Notes: generated from the letters alone by a model not told the origin. Shown: positions 36,523-44,115, counted from the first letter of the stretch. The stretch: DNA of 64,000 bases from Streptomyces sp. MMBL 11-1 (GCF_028622875.1 NZ_CP117709.1:4715001-4779000); one strand, 5' to 3'. Program-made: numbers and translations.

Positions 36523-37182
36523 TCAGGGAAGCGTGTCCAGCAACGGCAGCAGCGTCTGCCAGTTCGCCCGGGTGGCGGCCACCGCACCCTCGACGTCCCC
36601 GGCCGCGCACAGCGCGATGATCCGGTCGTGCTGGGCGACCGACCCACGTCCGCTCAACGAGGAGAAGCGCAGCCGCTCCAGGCGGCGCAGCACGGGCGTG
36701 AACTGATCGAGGACGGTGGTGACGGCGGCGTTGGCGCAGGCGGTCACGGCCACGCGGTGGAAGGCGTCGTCGGCCTCCAGCGCCGCTTCGGCGTCGTCGC
36801 GCCGCAAGGCCTCGGCGAAGCGGGCGTTCGCCTCGCGCATGGCGTCCAGCTCCACCGCGTCCAGCCGCGGAACCGCCTCCCGTACGGCGAGTTCGTGCAT
36901 GGCGGAGGTGACCGACTGCGCGGCCCGCACGGCGCGGACGTCGAGCGGGCTCACGATGGTGTACCGGCCGGGCTTCGTCTGCACCAGCCCCGCCTGCTCC
37001 AGCCGCGCCAGCGCCTCGCGCACCGGCGTACGGCTGACCCCGAGCCAGACGGCCAGGTCACCGTCGTTGAGGCGTTCACCGGGTGCGAGCGTGCCGTCGA
37101 CGATGGCGTCACGGATGGCCCGGTAGGCGCTCTCGCGCAGGAGCGACCGGGAGACGAGACCTCGGTTCTGCGGAACGGGCAT
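36523..37182 (-). CDS. GntR family transcriptional regulator (FadR/FCD type)
   Basis: A 219-residue regulator from the ATG at 37182. The N-terminal winged helix reads LLRESAYRAIRDAIVDGTLAPGERLNDGDLAVWLGVSRTPVREALARLEQAGLV, a classic GntR HTH. The C-terminal FCD domain includes an FHRVAVTACANAAV segment with a metal-binding His and AQHDRIIALCAAGDVEGA. The position directly upstream of acdS, same strand, suggests that it controls acdS. The ATG lies inside a perfect 20-bp palindrome with no Shine-Dalgarno, which suggests a leaderless, autoregulated transcript. An upstream in-frame extension to 37260 is unlikely. Confidence 0.92.
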   Translation of the reverse strand: MPVPQNRGLVSRSLLRESAYRAIRDAIVDGTLAPGERLNDGDLAVWLGVSRTPVREALARLEQAGLVQTKPGRYTIVSPLDVRAVRAAQSVTSAMHELAVREAVPRLDAVELDAMREANARFAEALRRDDAEAALEADDAFHRVAVTACANAAVTTVLDQFTPVLRRLERLRFSSLSGRGSVAQHDRIIALCAAGDVEGAVAATRANWQTLLPLLDTLP

Positions 37183-37198
37183 GCAATATATTGCATGC
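37179..37198. promoter_or_regulatory. 20-bp perfect palindrome, candidate GntR operator
   Basis: GCATGCAATATATTGCATGC is fully self-complementary, AT-rich at its centre, and covers the ATG and probable -10 of the GntR gene. GntR/FadR proteins bind palindromes of this size. It is the likely autoregulatory operator of the GntR-acdS unit. Confidence 0.75.
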
Positions 37199-37218
37199 TG
37201 CGCGAGTTGGGCTGTCAA
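37188..37218 (-). promoter_or_regulatory. Promoter of the GntR-acdS unit
   Basis: On the minus strand TTGACA (37218-37213) is followed after 19 bases by CAATAT (37193-37188), and after five more bases by the ATG at 37182. The spacing fits a vegetative-type promoter whose transcript starts at or next to the start codon. The -10 is inside the 20-bp palindrome. Confidence 0.55.
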
Positions 37219-37401
37219 GACCCAGGGCCAGAGGACCGCCCGCACGACCGCCGCCGCCACGCCCGACTGAGCCGGCGTGAGGCCGGGGCGCGGCCAACGG
37301 CACGCGGAAGACAGGCGGTTGACAGTGCCGAAAGCCTCAGCCGCAGCGGTGCCGACCCGCCGATAGGGGCGTCGGCCGCGAGATGAAATGCGAACAGCGG
37401 C

Positions 37402-37430
37402 TTTAACAATCTCGCCGACGTTCTGTTAAA
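37402..37430. promoter_or_regulatory. AT-rich inverted repeat TTTAACA-N15-TGTTAAA
   Basis: A perfect 7-bp inverted repeat in an otherwise GC-rich region, about 170 bases upstream of the secreted protease. It looks like an operator or promoter element; the regulator is not known. Confidence 0.5.
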
Positions 37431-37601
37431 ACCTCGCCCCGCCAAGAACCTTGATGGCGCCCGGCCGTTGGGCCACAGTTCATCTCGCGGCGGGCATCGC
37501 TCCCGCCGCCGGGCGAAAACTCACCCCCGGCGACACGCGCTGACGTATCGCCGAATCAACCCCCCTCGCGAGCTTTCGCCTGCCATCCGGAAGGAATCAG
37601 C

Positions 37602-38867
37602 GTGCGCAATTCCCGTCATTCCCGCATTTCCCGCAGCTCGCGCAGCTCGCGCAATGCCCGCAAGTACAGATTCGCCTTCGTGGCGGCCGCGCTCTCGGCT
37701 TCCGTGGTCATGGGCACCCAGGCCACCGCTCAGGCCCAGGACGCCGCCCCCGCCGGGAACGCGTCCACCCCGCGCTACCAGCCCGAGATGGTACGGGCCC
37801 TCGCCGCGTCGCTCGGCGTGGACGAGAAGGCGGCGACCGACCGGCTGGACCGGCAGGACGCCCAGCAGAAGCGGCTCGCCGAGCTGAGCAAGGGCGGACT
37901 GGCCGACGACGGCGCGTTCTTCGACGCCTCCGGCAAGCTGACCGTCAACGCCGAGGACCGCGCCGACGTCGCCCGGTTCGAACGGGCCGGACTCGACGCC
38001 CGGCTGCCCGCCCGCGGCGAGAGCACCCTCGACCGGATCAAGGCCCAGCTCGACGCCTCCGCCGCGAAGAAGACCCCCGCCGGAGTGGTGGCCTGGTCCG
38101 TGGACCTCGCCGCCGACCAGGTCGTCGTCAAGGTGAACAGCGACCGCTCGGCCCCCGCCAAGGCGTTCCTCGCCGCGGCGGCCAAGCACGGCTCCGCCGT
38201 CAAGATCGTGCGCGGCGAGGAGAAGCTCGCGCCCCAGGCCGCGATACACCCCGGCAGCAAGATGACGATCAACAACACCACCGGCTGGTGTTCCGTCGGC
38301 TACGGCGCCCGCGACCGGTCCGGCAACCAGTACCTGGTCACCGCCGGCCACTGCGTCGCCAACCTCCCGACCCTGCGCTACGACGGCACCGCCTTCGCCA
38401 AGGGCGTCAAGACCCGCTACGCCCTCGGCACCCGCAGCGTCGACATGGGCATCGCCTCCGTCAACTCCGGCCACTCCATCACCACCAGCGTCGGCACCTG
38501 GGGCAACACCAGCCCCATCGCCGTCCGCGGCAGCAGCCGGGCCTACTCCGGCGCATCGGTCTGCAAGTCCGGCGCCACCACCGGCTGGACCTGCGGTTCG
38601 GTCGGCTCCTACAACGTCTCGGTCACCTACGTCGACCTCAACGGCGGGCCCGACACCGTCGTCACCGGCCTCGCCACCTCCAGCGTCTGCACGGAGGGCG
38701 GTGACAGCGGAGGCGCGTACATCTCCGGCAACCAGGCCCAGGGCATGACCTCCGGCGGCCCCACCAACCAGCGCTGCACCGGCGGAGTCAACTCCCGCGG
38801 CTCCTCCTACTTCCAGCCGCTCGACGACACCCTGCGCTACTACGGGCTGACCCTCAACACCAACTGA
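37602..38867 (+). CDS. Secreted S1 family serine protease (alpha-lytic/streptogrisin type)
   Basis: A 421-residue preproprotease. The very basic N-terminus (repeated RxSR) and a hydrophobic core near 23-40 form a long signal peptide, possibly Tat-independent. An alpha-lytic-type prodomain spans about 55-200, followed by the mature chymotrypsin-fold domain. The catalytic triad is His250 (VTAGHC), Asp281 (SVDMGIA) and Ser369 (EGGDSGGAY). Cysteine pairs typical of streptogrisins flank these. The C-terminus ends soon after the catalytic domain, with no binding module. The GTG start has GGAAGGA upstream. Cleavage preference cannot be assigned safely. Confidence 0.94.
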   Translation: MRNSRHSRISRSSRSSRNARKYRFAFVAAALSASVVMGTQATAQAQDAAPAGNASTPRYQPEMVRALAASLGVDEKAATDRLDRQDAQQKRLAELSKGGLADDGAFFDASGKLTVNAEDRADVARFERAGLDARLPARGESTLDRIKAQLDASAAKKTPAGVVAWSVDLAADQVVVKVNSDRSAPAKAFLAAAAKHGSAVKIVRGEEKLAPQAAIHPGSKMTINNTTGWCSVGYGARDRSGNQYLVTAGHCVANLPTLRYDGTAFAKGVKTRYALGTRSVDMGIASVNSGHSITTSVGTWGNTSPIAVRGSSRAYSGASVCKSGATTGWTCGSVGSYNVSVTYVDLNGGPDTVVTGLATSSVCTEGGDSGGAYISGNQAQGMTSGGPTNQRCTGGVNSRGSSYFQPLDDTLRYYGLTLNTN

Positions 38868-38889
38868 CCTGCGACAGAAGGGCTGACCA

Positions 38890-38922
38890 GGGGCCGTCCA
38901 CCGCACTAAGGTGGGCGGCCCC
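38890..38922 (+). terminator. Terminator after the S1 protease gene
   Basis: GGGGCCGTCCACC and GGTGGGCGGCCCC form a 13-bp stem (one G-U pair) with a GCACTAA loop, 22 bases after the stop. Confidence 0.75.
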
Positions 38923-38959
38923 CCGCGCCGCCGGTGCCCGCAGACCGTTGAGAGACGCC

Positions 38960-39892
38960 ATGCCGCATCCCCTCCCCGCCGCCACCGACGGTCTCGAAGA
39001 CCTCCCCGGGGCCGACGCGACCTTCGCGGCCGTGTTCCGCGAGGCCCTGCGCCGACGAGGACTCCCGCTGGAACGCATCCGCGACCACCTGCGCGCCCAG
39101 CAGATATCCGTCAGCCTCGCCACCCTCAGCCACTGGCAGCGTGGCCGCAGCCAGCCCGAGAAGGCCCAGTCGCTGCGCGCCGTCGACGCCTTGGAACCGC
39201 TGCTCGATCTCCCCACCGGGGCCCTGCGCTCGCTGCTCGGCCCGCACCGCCCCCGGGGCGGCGCCCGGCCGCCCGACCCGGCCGCCGCCCGGGGCGTCTT
39301 CGGCGAGGACTCCGACGTCGAGCAGGCCCTCGGCGACGCCTTCGCCCACTTCAACGCCGGTCTGCGCGCGCTCACCGTCCAGGAGACGGTCTGCCTGGAC
39401 GAGCAGCGCGCCATCCGCGAGACCTCGGTCACCACGGTGGTGCAGGCCGTCCACGACGGCGTGGACCACCTCAGCATCGTCCACTTCCTCGACTCACCGA
39501 AGGCCGGAACTGCCGTCCTCGACGTCCCCGGCCGCCCCGCACCACGCATCCGGTTCCTGGAGGAGCTGGGCTGCGTGGCGGCCGAGATCCCGCTCGGGCG
39601 TCGGCTGGCCCGTACGGAGACGGCGGTCGTCGCCTACACGCTGCGCGCGGAGGGAGAGACCTCCTGGCAGCACGAGCGCCGCGTCACGGTCCCCCTGCGC
39701 GCGTACCTGCTGCACGTGCGCTTCCACCCCCGGGCGGTGCCCACCCACTGCTGGGGATACCGCCGCGAGCGGATCGGGGCCGACCCCAGCCACCGCCACC
39801 GCGCGGCCCTGGACGACTTCCACACGACCCACCTCGCGCCGACGCGGTGCGTACCGGGCGTGTACGGGATCGAGTGGACCTGGCCGGACTGA
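38960..39892 (+). CDS. Helix-turn-helix (XRE-like) regulatory protein
   Basis: The 310-residue product has an N-terminal HTH near residues 20-70 (FREALRRRGLPLERIRDHLRAQQISVSLATLSHWQRGRSQPEKAQSL), a form often seen in streptomycete proteins of unknown role. The C-terminal 200 residues, predicted mainly beta, contain FLEELGCVAAEIPLGRRLARTETAVVAYTL and a His/Cys-containing VRFHPRAVPTHCWGY segment; no named domain is recognised. The ATG at 38960 is preferred over a TTG at 38948. It stands alone between two terminators. Confidence 0.75.
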   Translation: MPHPLPAATDGLEDLPGADATFAAVFREALRRRGLPLERIRDHLRAQQISVSLATLSHWQRGRSQPEKAQSLRAVDALEPLLDLPTGALRSLLGPHRPRGGARPPDPAAARGVFGEDSDVEQALGDAFAHFNAGLRALTVQETVCLDEQRAIRETSVTTVVQAVHDGVDHLSIVHFLDSPKAGTAVLDVPGRPAPRIRFLEELGCVAAEIPLGRRLARTETAVVAYTLRAEGETSWQHERRVTVPLRAYLLHVRFHPRAVPTHCWGYRRERIGADPSHRHRAALDDFHTTHLAPTRCVPGVYGIEWTWPD

Positions 39893-39899
39893 ACGACGC

Positions 39900-39937
39900 G
39901 AGGCCCCACCGCGTGTGTGCGTGCGCGGTGGGGCCTC
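39900..39937. terminator. Bidirectional terminator
   Basis: A perfect 14-bp stem (GAGGCCCCACCGCG with CGCGGTGGGGCCTC) and a 10-base loop between convergent genes. It is followed by three TGTACGG(G/C)-containing units of about 14 bases (39941-39975). Confidence 0.85.
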
Positions 39938-39984
39938 GGTGTACGGGCCTTGCTGTACGGGCCTCGCTGTACGGCTCCGATGGC

Positions 39985-40194
39985 TCAGCCGGTGCCGAAG
40001 CCCCCGGCCCGGACGCCCGCGACGAAGGCGCTGAACGCGGAGGCGGGCACGGTCAGGGCCGGGCCGCTCACGTTCTTGGAGTCGCGGACGGGGACGACGC
40101 CGTGCGGGGTGGCGAGGTTGGTGGCGACCTCGACGCACTGGCCGCCGTTGTCGCTGTACGAGGACGTGAACCAACGGGGGGTCTCGGCCGTCAT
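39985..40194 (-). CDS. DUF397 domain-containing protein (copy 1)
   Basis: A 69-residue protein with the DUF397 pattern: PRWFTSSYSDNGGQCVEVA, then VPVRDSKNVSGPALTVPASAFSAFVAGV. DUF397 genes accompany WhiJ-like XRE regulators in streptomycetes and are thought to act with them, possibly as an antagonist or partner, with no enzymatic role known. The ATG at 40194 has GGAAGGG upstream. It is a close duplicate of the next gene, about 26 bases away. Confidence 0.9.
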   Translation of the reverse strand: MTAETPRWFTSSYSDNGGQCVEVATNLATPHGVVPVRDSKNVSGPALTVPASAFSAFVAGVRAGGFGTG

Positions 40195-40219
40195 GGGTGC
40201 CCTTCCGTAGTTACGGGAG

Positions 40220-40429
40220 TTACGGGTGCTGCAACTCACCGGACTTGATACCCGTGACGAAGGCGGTGAACGCGCCGGCCCGGACGTTCAGGCTCGGACC
40301 GCTCACGTTCTTGGAGTCGCGGACGGGGACGACGCCGTGCGGGGCGGCGAGGTTGGTGGCGACCTCGACGCACGCACCGCCGTTTTCGCTGTAGGAGGAC
40401 GTGAACCAACGGGGGGTCTCGGTTGTCAC
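40220..40429 (-). CDS. DUF397 domain-containing protein (copy 2)
   Basis: Also 69 residues, nearly identical to copy 1 through TPRWFTSSYS.NGG.CVEVATNLA and VVPVRDSKNVSGP, but different in the C-terminal 20 residues. The ATG overlaps the stop of the upstream XRE regulator gene in an ATGA junction, so regulator and partner are translationally coupled. The two copies point to a recent tandem duplication with divergence of the C-terminal part. Confidence 0.92.
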   Translation of the reverse strand: MTTETPRWFTSSYSENGGACVEVATNLAAPHGVVPVRDSKNVSGPSLNVRAGAFTAFVTGIKSGELQHP

Positions 40430-41262
40430 TGGATGCCCTTTCGCAACTGCCTGAACATGTCTACGGACGCGGCCTGAGAGGGCGCGAGCGCCTGCATCTG
40501 ATGGTAGGCCGTCAGATGCTGCACCACCGAGCCACTTTCACGCTCCAGATAGCCCTGCTGCGCGGACTCCGCGTACGACATCAGCGAGCGGTCGGGCATG
40601 GTCAGGATGTAGAGCGGCAGACTGAAGGGGCGGTCCTCGCCCATGGTGAACGGCACCACCTGGATCACCGTGTTGGGCTGCTCGGCGAACTCGATCAGCC
40701 GGTCCATCTGCGCCTTCATGACCTCCGGTCCACCGACCGGACGGCGGAGGCAACTCTCGTCCAGCAGCGCGAAGACCAGCGGAGGCTTCTCCCGGACGAG
40801 GGCCGCCTGGCGCTCCGCGACCAGCGCGACGCGCTCTTCCGCCTGGTCGGCGGTGATCCCCTGACGCCGGACGGCGCTGTCGGCCAGGACCCTGGCGTAC
40901 TCCGGCGTCTGGAGCAGCCCCGGCATGACGCCGACCTCGTACAGCCGGATCTCCGCCGCCCGGCGCTCGTAACGGAGGAACTCCGGGAAGCCCTCCAGCA
41001 GGCTGCCGTGCTTGATCTGGCTCAGCTCGCGCTCGAACGACGCCTCGGTCCCGGTGAGTCCCAGCACCCGGTCCGTACTGCGCGAAAAGCGCAAGGTAGC
41101 GAGTTTGCGACCAGTTTCCACCGACGAGATGTGCGTGCTGGAGTAGCCGTTGTGGCTCCCCAGCACCTCCTGCGTCCAGCCCCGCTTCTCCCGTAAGCCG
41201 CGCAGACGTGCACCGTAGGCCGCCTGCGCGGAGCTTTCCGGGTTCAACTCCTTGATGTTCAC
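40426..41262 (-). CDS. WhiJ-like XRE regulator (HTH plus DUF5753)
   Basis: About 278 residues. The N-terminal XRE helix-turn-helix is in LRGLREKRGWTQEVLGSHNGYSSTHISSVETGRK. The long C-terminal DUF5753 part includes EAEIRLYEVGVMPGLLQTPEYAR-like sequence and VIQVVPFTMGEDRPF, the pattern of WhiJ/BldB-associated regulators linked to development in S. coelicolor. The start is uncertain: GTG 41262 (matching the family N-terminus NIKELNPESSAQAAYG) is preferred over GTG 41316. Codon 23 from that start is TTA (41196-41194), so translation may need the bldA tRNA. It forms an operon with two DUF397 genes. Confidence 0.88.
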   Translation of the reverse strand: MNIKELNPESSAQAAYGARLRGLREKRGWTQEVLGSHNGYSSTHISSVETGRKLATLRFSRSTDRVLGLTGTEASFERELSQIKHGSLLEGFPEFLRYERRAAEIRLYEVGVMPGLLQTPEYARVLADSAVRRQGITADQAEERVALVAERQAALVREKPPLVFALLDESCLRRPVGGPEVMKAQMDRLIEFAEQPNTVIQVVPFTMGEDRPFSLPLYILTMPDRSLMSYAESAQQGYLERESGSVVQHLTAYHQMQALAPSQAASVDMFRQLRKGIQ

Positions 41263-41371
41263 GGACCCCAGCCCCGAATCTTCCGTGCCGAATGGAAAAG
41301 TTGATTGGCTTCTCACGGTAGGTCACGCTGAATCGCCCCGGTAGTCATTCGGCTACAGAGAGGAGCGATAG

Positions 41372-41632
41372 GTGTACGGCGAGAACGTGTGCCCGAATGT
41401 GCGGCAGCCTCCCGACCCCCCGGCCCCCGGCACGCTCGTGGTGGATACCGGTCGGGGTGACCGGGTGGGGGAGTTCCGTGGGGTCGCCGGTCCGTACTGG
41501 TCGTTGCGGCCGGTGGGTGGCGGGGCGGAGTGGGAGGCCGAGCCGCTCCGGGTCCGGCCCGCGCTCCTGATAGAGCAGCTTCGGGCCAGGACGGCGCGTC
41601 TGAATGCCCGTAGTCGGGGTGAGGTGCTGTGA
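41372..41632 (+). CDS. Small conserved actinomycete protein
   Basis: An 86-residue product from a GTG with GAGGAG upstream, divergent from the WhiJ-like gene. It contains GTLVVDTGRGDRVGEFRGVAGPYWSLRPVGGGAEWEAEP, a pattern seen in small proteins near DUF397/WhiJ loci. No fold or function is assigned. Its last bases overlap the next gene, suggesting a three-gene operon. Confidence 0.75.
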   Translation: MYGENVCPNVRQPPDPPAPGTLVVDTGRGDRVGEFRGVAGPYWSLRPVGGGAEWEAEPLRVRPALLIEQLRARTARLNARSRGEVL

Positions 41633-42057
41633 ACGCGGCCCCGGCGCAGGTGCGTTGGTACGTCGCCGAGAGTCACGGCGGCGATGCGGCGCGGTCCGTC
41701 CGGCTCGGCGGGTTCCTCGCGCCGACGCGGCGGCTGGCTCTGCGCTGGCTGCGGCGGCAGGCGCGGCGTTTCGCGGACGCGCTCGATCCGGATCCGTATG
41801 TGTCCTGGGTTGCGGCCGGTGCGTTGTACCCGGTCGCTGTCGGGGGCCGGCGTGATGCTCCGGCCGAACTCCGTTCCTGGGCGGACAGTTTCGGTGAGCA
41901 CGAGTATGCGCTGGGGCGGCTCGCGGAGGGCCTGCCGTACGAGTTCGTCGCCCGGGACGCGGTGGCCTGGTACGGGCTGGTCATGCGTCCCCTGGCCCCC
42001 GCCGCCCGTACCCCTGCCTCTGCCTCTGCCTCTTCTATTCGTCTCCGGCAAGGATGA
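41629..42057 (+). CDS. Hypothetical protein of the WhiJ-adjacent operon
   Basis: A 142-residue product without recognisable domain. It is Arg/Ala-rich (RRLALRWLRRQARRFADALDPDPYV) and ends in a Ser/Ala tail encoded by a CCTCTG hexamer repeat near 42013-42035. It overlaps the genes on both sides by four bases. Coding nature rests on the coupled starts and codon use. Confidence 0.65.
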   Translation: MNAAPAQVRWYVAESHGGDAARSVRLGGFLAPTRRLALRWLRRQARRFADALDPDPYVSWVAAGALYPVAVGGRRDAPAELRSWADSFGEHEYALGRLAEGLPYEFVARDAVAWYGLVMRPLAPAARTPASASASSIRLRQG

Positions 42058-42506
42058 GCGTCATGCTGCAGTGCACTGCCTTCACCGAACTTCCCGAGAT
42101 GGGTGCGCGGGTCGCGCTCATGGGCCTGGCGGCCGGACCCGGCCAGGCATCGGAAGCGCCCGATCTGGACGACTTCCTGCTCTGTGAGCTGGGCGAGCAC
42201 GAGGAGGGGAGCGAGCACGCGGCCCAGCTCTGGTCGGCCTCGGCTCCGGCCGGGCGGGATCTGTGGATGTTCTGGACCGACGGCGACGGTCGCCGGACGT
42301 TCCGCTTCACGGAACTGCTGCCGTGTCCGGCGGTCATCCACCGGCTGTCCGTCAGGGAAGGGGACGCCTGCATGCTCTACGACCGGCACCCGGCCGCGCA
42401 CTCCTGGGACGTGAGGGATCCGCTCGCCGATCTGATGACGGAGCGGATCCGGGAGGACGTACGACGCGACCGCGACCGCGACGGCGGCGGGCCGGACACC
42501 TTCTAA
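42054..42506 (+). CDS. Hypothetical protein
   Basis: A 150-residue acidic product (LQCTAFTELPEMGARVALMGLAAGPG, DDFLLCELGEHEEGSEHAAQLW) with no assigned family. The ATG at 42054 overlaps the previous stop; another ATG at 42063 is possible. It ends in an Arg/Asp-rich stretch. Role unknown. Confidence 0.65.
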   Translation: MSVMLQCTAFTELPEMGARVALMGLAAGPGQASEAPDLDDFLLCELGEHEEGSEHAAQLWSASAPAGRDLWMFWTDGDGRRTFRFTELLPCPAVIHRLSVREGDACMLYDRHPAAHSWDVRDPLADLMTERIREDVRRDRDRDGGGPDTF

Positions 42507-42640
42507 CGGCGCTTGCGCCCGACGGCGTTCCGCAGGCCGCCGGTCAGGGTGCCGACGCCGGTGCGCAGGGCGATGTAGTCGAGGGCGCTGCCCACACCGC
42601 GAGCAGCCCACCTGAACGCTCTCACCAGCTGTTCGTCCAT
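42503..42640 (-). CDS. Small hypothetical protein (45 residues)
   Basis: From the ATG at 42640 (GAGGGAAA upstream) it encodes DEQLVRAFRWAARGVGSALDY and ends in GRKRR. An amphipathic, basic small protein is possible. It converges on the previous gene with a four-base overlap. Low length makes it tentative. Confidence 0.4.
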   Translation of the reverse strand: MDEQLVRAFRWAARGVGSALDYIALRTGVGTLTGGLRNAVGRKRR

Positions 42641-42779
42641 CACGTCGTTCTTTCCCTCGGCCGTACGTCGTCGTCTCCCTGTATGACGCATCTACTGCGA
42701 GAGGGGTTGCCCCGGCCGGCTGTGTGGCCGAACCAGCGGTGGGCGTGGCAACCCGCCCGCCCGCAAGGCCCGTCGCGGG

Positions 42780-43235
42780 TCAGCTCAGGCAGAACTCGTT
42801 GTCCTCGGGGTCCAGCATCAGGACCCAGCTCCCACCCTGCTCGTTGTACGTGCGCAGCACCCGCGCGCCCAGCCCCACCAGCCGTTTCTCCTCCGCGTCG
42901 CGCTGCCCCGGCGCGGAGTGCACGTCGATGTGGAGGCGGTTCTTCACCGTCTTCGGCTCCGGTACCCGCTGGAACAGCAGCCGCCGCCCTTGCCCCGTAC
43001 CGCTGACCTCGTCGTACGGATCGTCCGGATGCCGGGCCGCCGCGAGGTCGAGCCAGGCGCGGCGGCCGTGGGCGTGGGTCGTGATGGCTTCCGGTACGGC
43101 TCCGGCCGCGAGCAACTGCTCGACCAGCGGGCTGTTGTCCTCGACGAGGTAGCCGAGGGCTGCCGCCCAGAACCCGGCCTGTGCGTGCGGGTCGGCGCTG
43201 TCGATCACGAGCTTCCAGGACAGTGTCTGCGTCAT
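42780..43235 (-). CDS. VOC family (glyoxalase/bleomycin-resistance-like) protein
   Basis: A 151-residue protein with the vicinal-oxygen-chelate pattern: WKLVIDSADPHAQAGFWAAALGY at the N-terminus, NRLHIDVHS in the middle with metal-type His residues, and MLDPEDNEFCLS at the C-terminus. These make up the paired beta-alpha-beta-beta-beta units. The substrate is unknown. It is transcribed divergently from a CGNR-type gene with only 22 bases between the two start codons and no Shine-Dalgarno. Confidence 0.88.
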   Translation of the reverse strand: MTQTLSWKLVIDSADPHAQAGFWAAALGYLVEDNSPLVEQLLAAGAVPEAITTHAHGRRAWLDLAAARHPDDPYDEVSGTGQGRRLLFQRVPEPKTVKNRLHIDVHSAPGQRDAEEKRLVGLGARVLRTYNEQGGSWVLMLDPEDNEFCLS

Positions 43236-43245
43236 GGAAACCGTT

Positions 43246-43251
43246 TATAGT
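43246..43251 (+). promoter_or_regulatory. -10 element TATAGT, leaderless CGNR gene
   Basis: TATAGT lies six bases before the ATG at 43258, and the whole 22-base gap lacks a ribosome binding site. AACC and GGTT (43239-43255) form a small inverted repeat around it. The transcript is probably leaderless; the gap must serve both divergent genes. Confidence 0.6.
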
Positions 43252-43257
43252 GGTTAC

Positions 43258-44040
43258 ATGAGTGAAAAGGCAACGGACACGCCGGATCTGGCCGAGCGGA
43301 GCGCACGGACAGGGCGGCCTGAGCGGTCTGCGTGGCCTGAGCTGCCTGAGCGGTCGGGGCGGGCCGTGCGGCCGGGGCGGCAGGGGCCCGCCGGACTGTT
43401 GCTGCGGCATCCGGACGGCAGCTCGTTCCGGTTCGATCCGGGCGCGCTGTGTCTGGAGCTGTTGCCGACCGGGGGCCCGGGCCCCTTGGCGTACTTCGAG
43501 GTGCTGCGCGAGCCGGCCGACCTGGTGCGCTGGGCGGAGGAGAGCCGGCTGCCGGACGGGCTCGGTCCGGGCGGGCTCGGTCCGGACGGTGATCCCGGTC
43601 CGGGGGTGGGCCCCGCGCTTGTCGTGAGCGCGGGGGAGGTGGCGGACGCGCGTGTGCTGCGCGATGCGCTCTGGCGGCTGGCGGAGGGCCATGTGGGCGG
43701 GGCACGGCCCGGCCGGGACGACCTCGCCACCCTCAACGACGCGGCGGCGCACCCGCCCCTGACGGCCCGGCTGACCGAGGGCGGCGATCGGGAGTGGGCT
43801 CCCGGGGGTACCGGAACCGGGCTGCTGTCCTCCGTCGCCCGCGACGCGGTCGAGCTGTTCACCGGGGCGTACGCGCACCGGATCCGCACGTGCGGCGCGC
43901 ACGACTGCCGCCTGCTGTTCGTCGACACCTCCCGCCCCGGCCGCCGCCGCTGGTGCTCGATGGAGCGCTGCGGCAACCGCCACAAGGTCCGCGCCCACCG
44001 CGCCCGGCTCACTGCCGACGGGGAGGCCGACGGGGAGTGA
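43258..44040 (+). CDS. CGNR zinc-finger/ABATE domain protein
   Basis: A 260-residue probable DNA-binding protein. The N-terminal half is the ABATE-like domain (DLVRWAEESRL, ADARVLRDALWRLAEG). The C-terminal zinc finger reads RIRTCGAHDCRLLFVDTSRPGRRRWCSMERCGNRHKVRAHRAR, containing the CGNR motif and the four Cys ligands. CGNR proteins next to VOC genes are common in actinobacteria; a role as regulator of the divergent VOC gene is inferred. An in-frame upstream ATG at 43234 lies inside the VOC start and is less likely. Confidence 0.88.
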   Translation: MSEKATDTPDLAERSARTGRPERSAWPELPERSGRAVRPGRQGPAGLLLRHPDGSSFRFDPGALCLELLPTGGPGPLAYFEVLREPADLVRWAEESRLPDGLGPGGLGPDGDPGPGVGPALVVSAGEVADARVLRDALWRLAEGHVGGARPGRDDLATLNDAAAHPPLTARLTEGGDREWAPGGTGTGLLSSVARDAVELFTGAYAHRIRTCGAHDCRLLFVDTSRPGRRRWCSMERCGNRHKVRAHRARLTADGEADGE

Positions 44041-44115
44041 GGGGCGCTCTGTCGCACGTGTGGTCGATGCCGACTATCTCTGTGCATGGGTCACGGAAAT
44101 CTATGCTCGCTGGAG

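Larger units (their letters stand above)
37183..37601. other. 419-bp divergent intergenic region (GntR / S1 protease)
   Basis: Besides the GntR promoter and palindrome at its left end, it holds an AT-rich island near 37400-37431 and a second TTGACA at 37319-37324 without an evident -10. No coding potential or RNA gene was recognised. Confidence 0.6.

Noticed and set aside
39941..39975. Three 14-base TGTACGG-containing units as regulatory sites
   Set aside because: They lie after a terminator between convergent genes, so a promoter role is unlikely; noted only as a small repeat.
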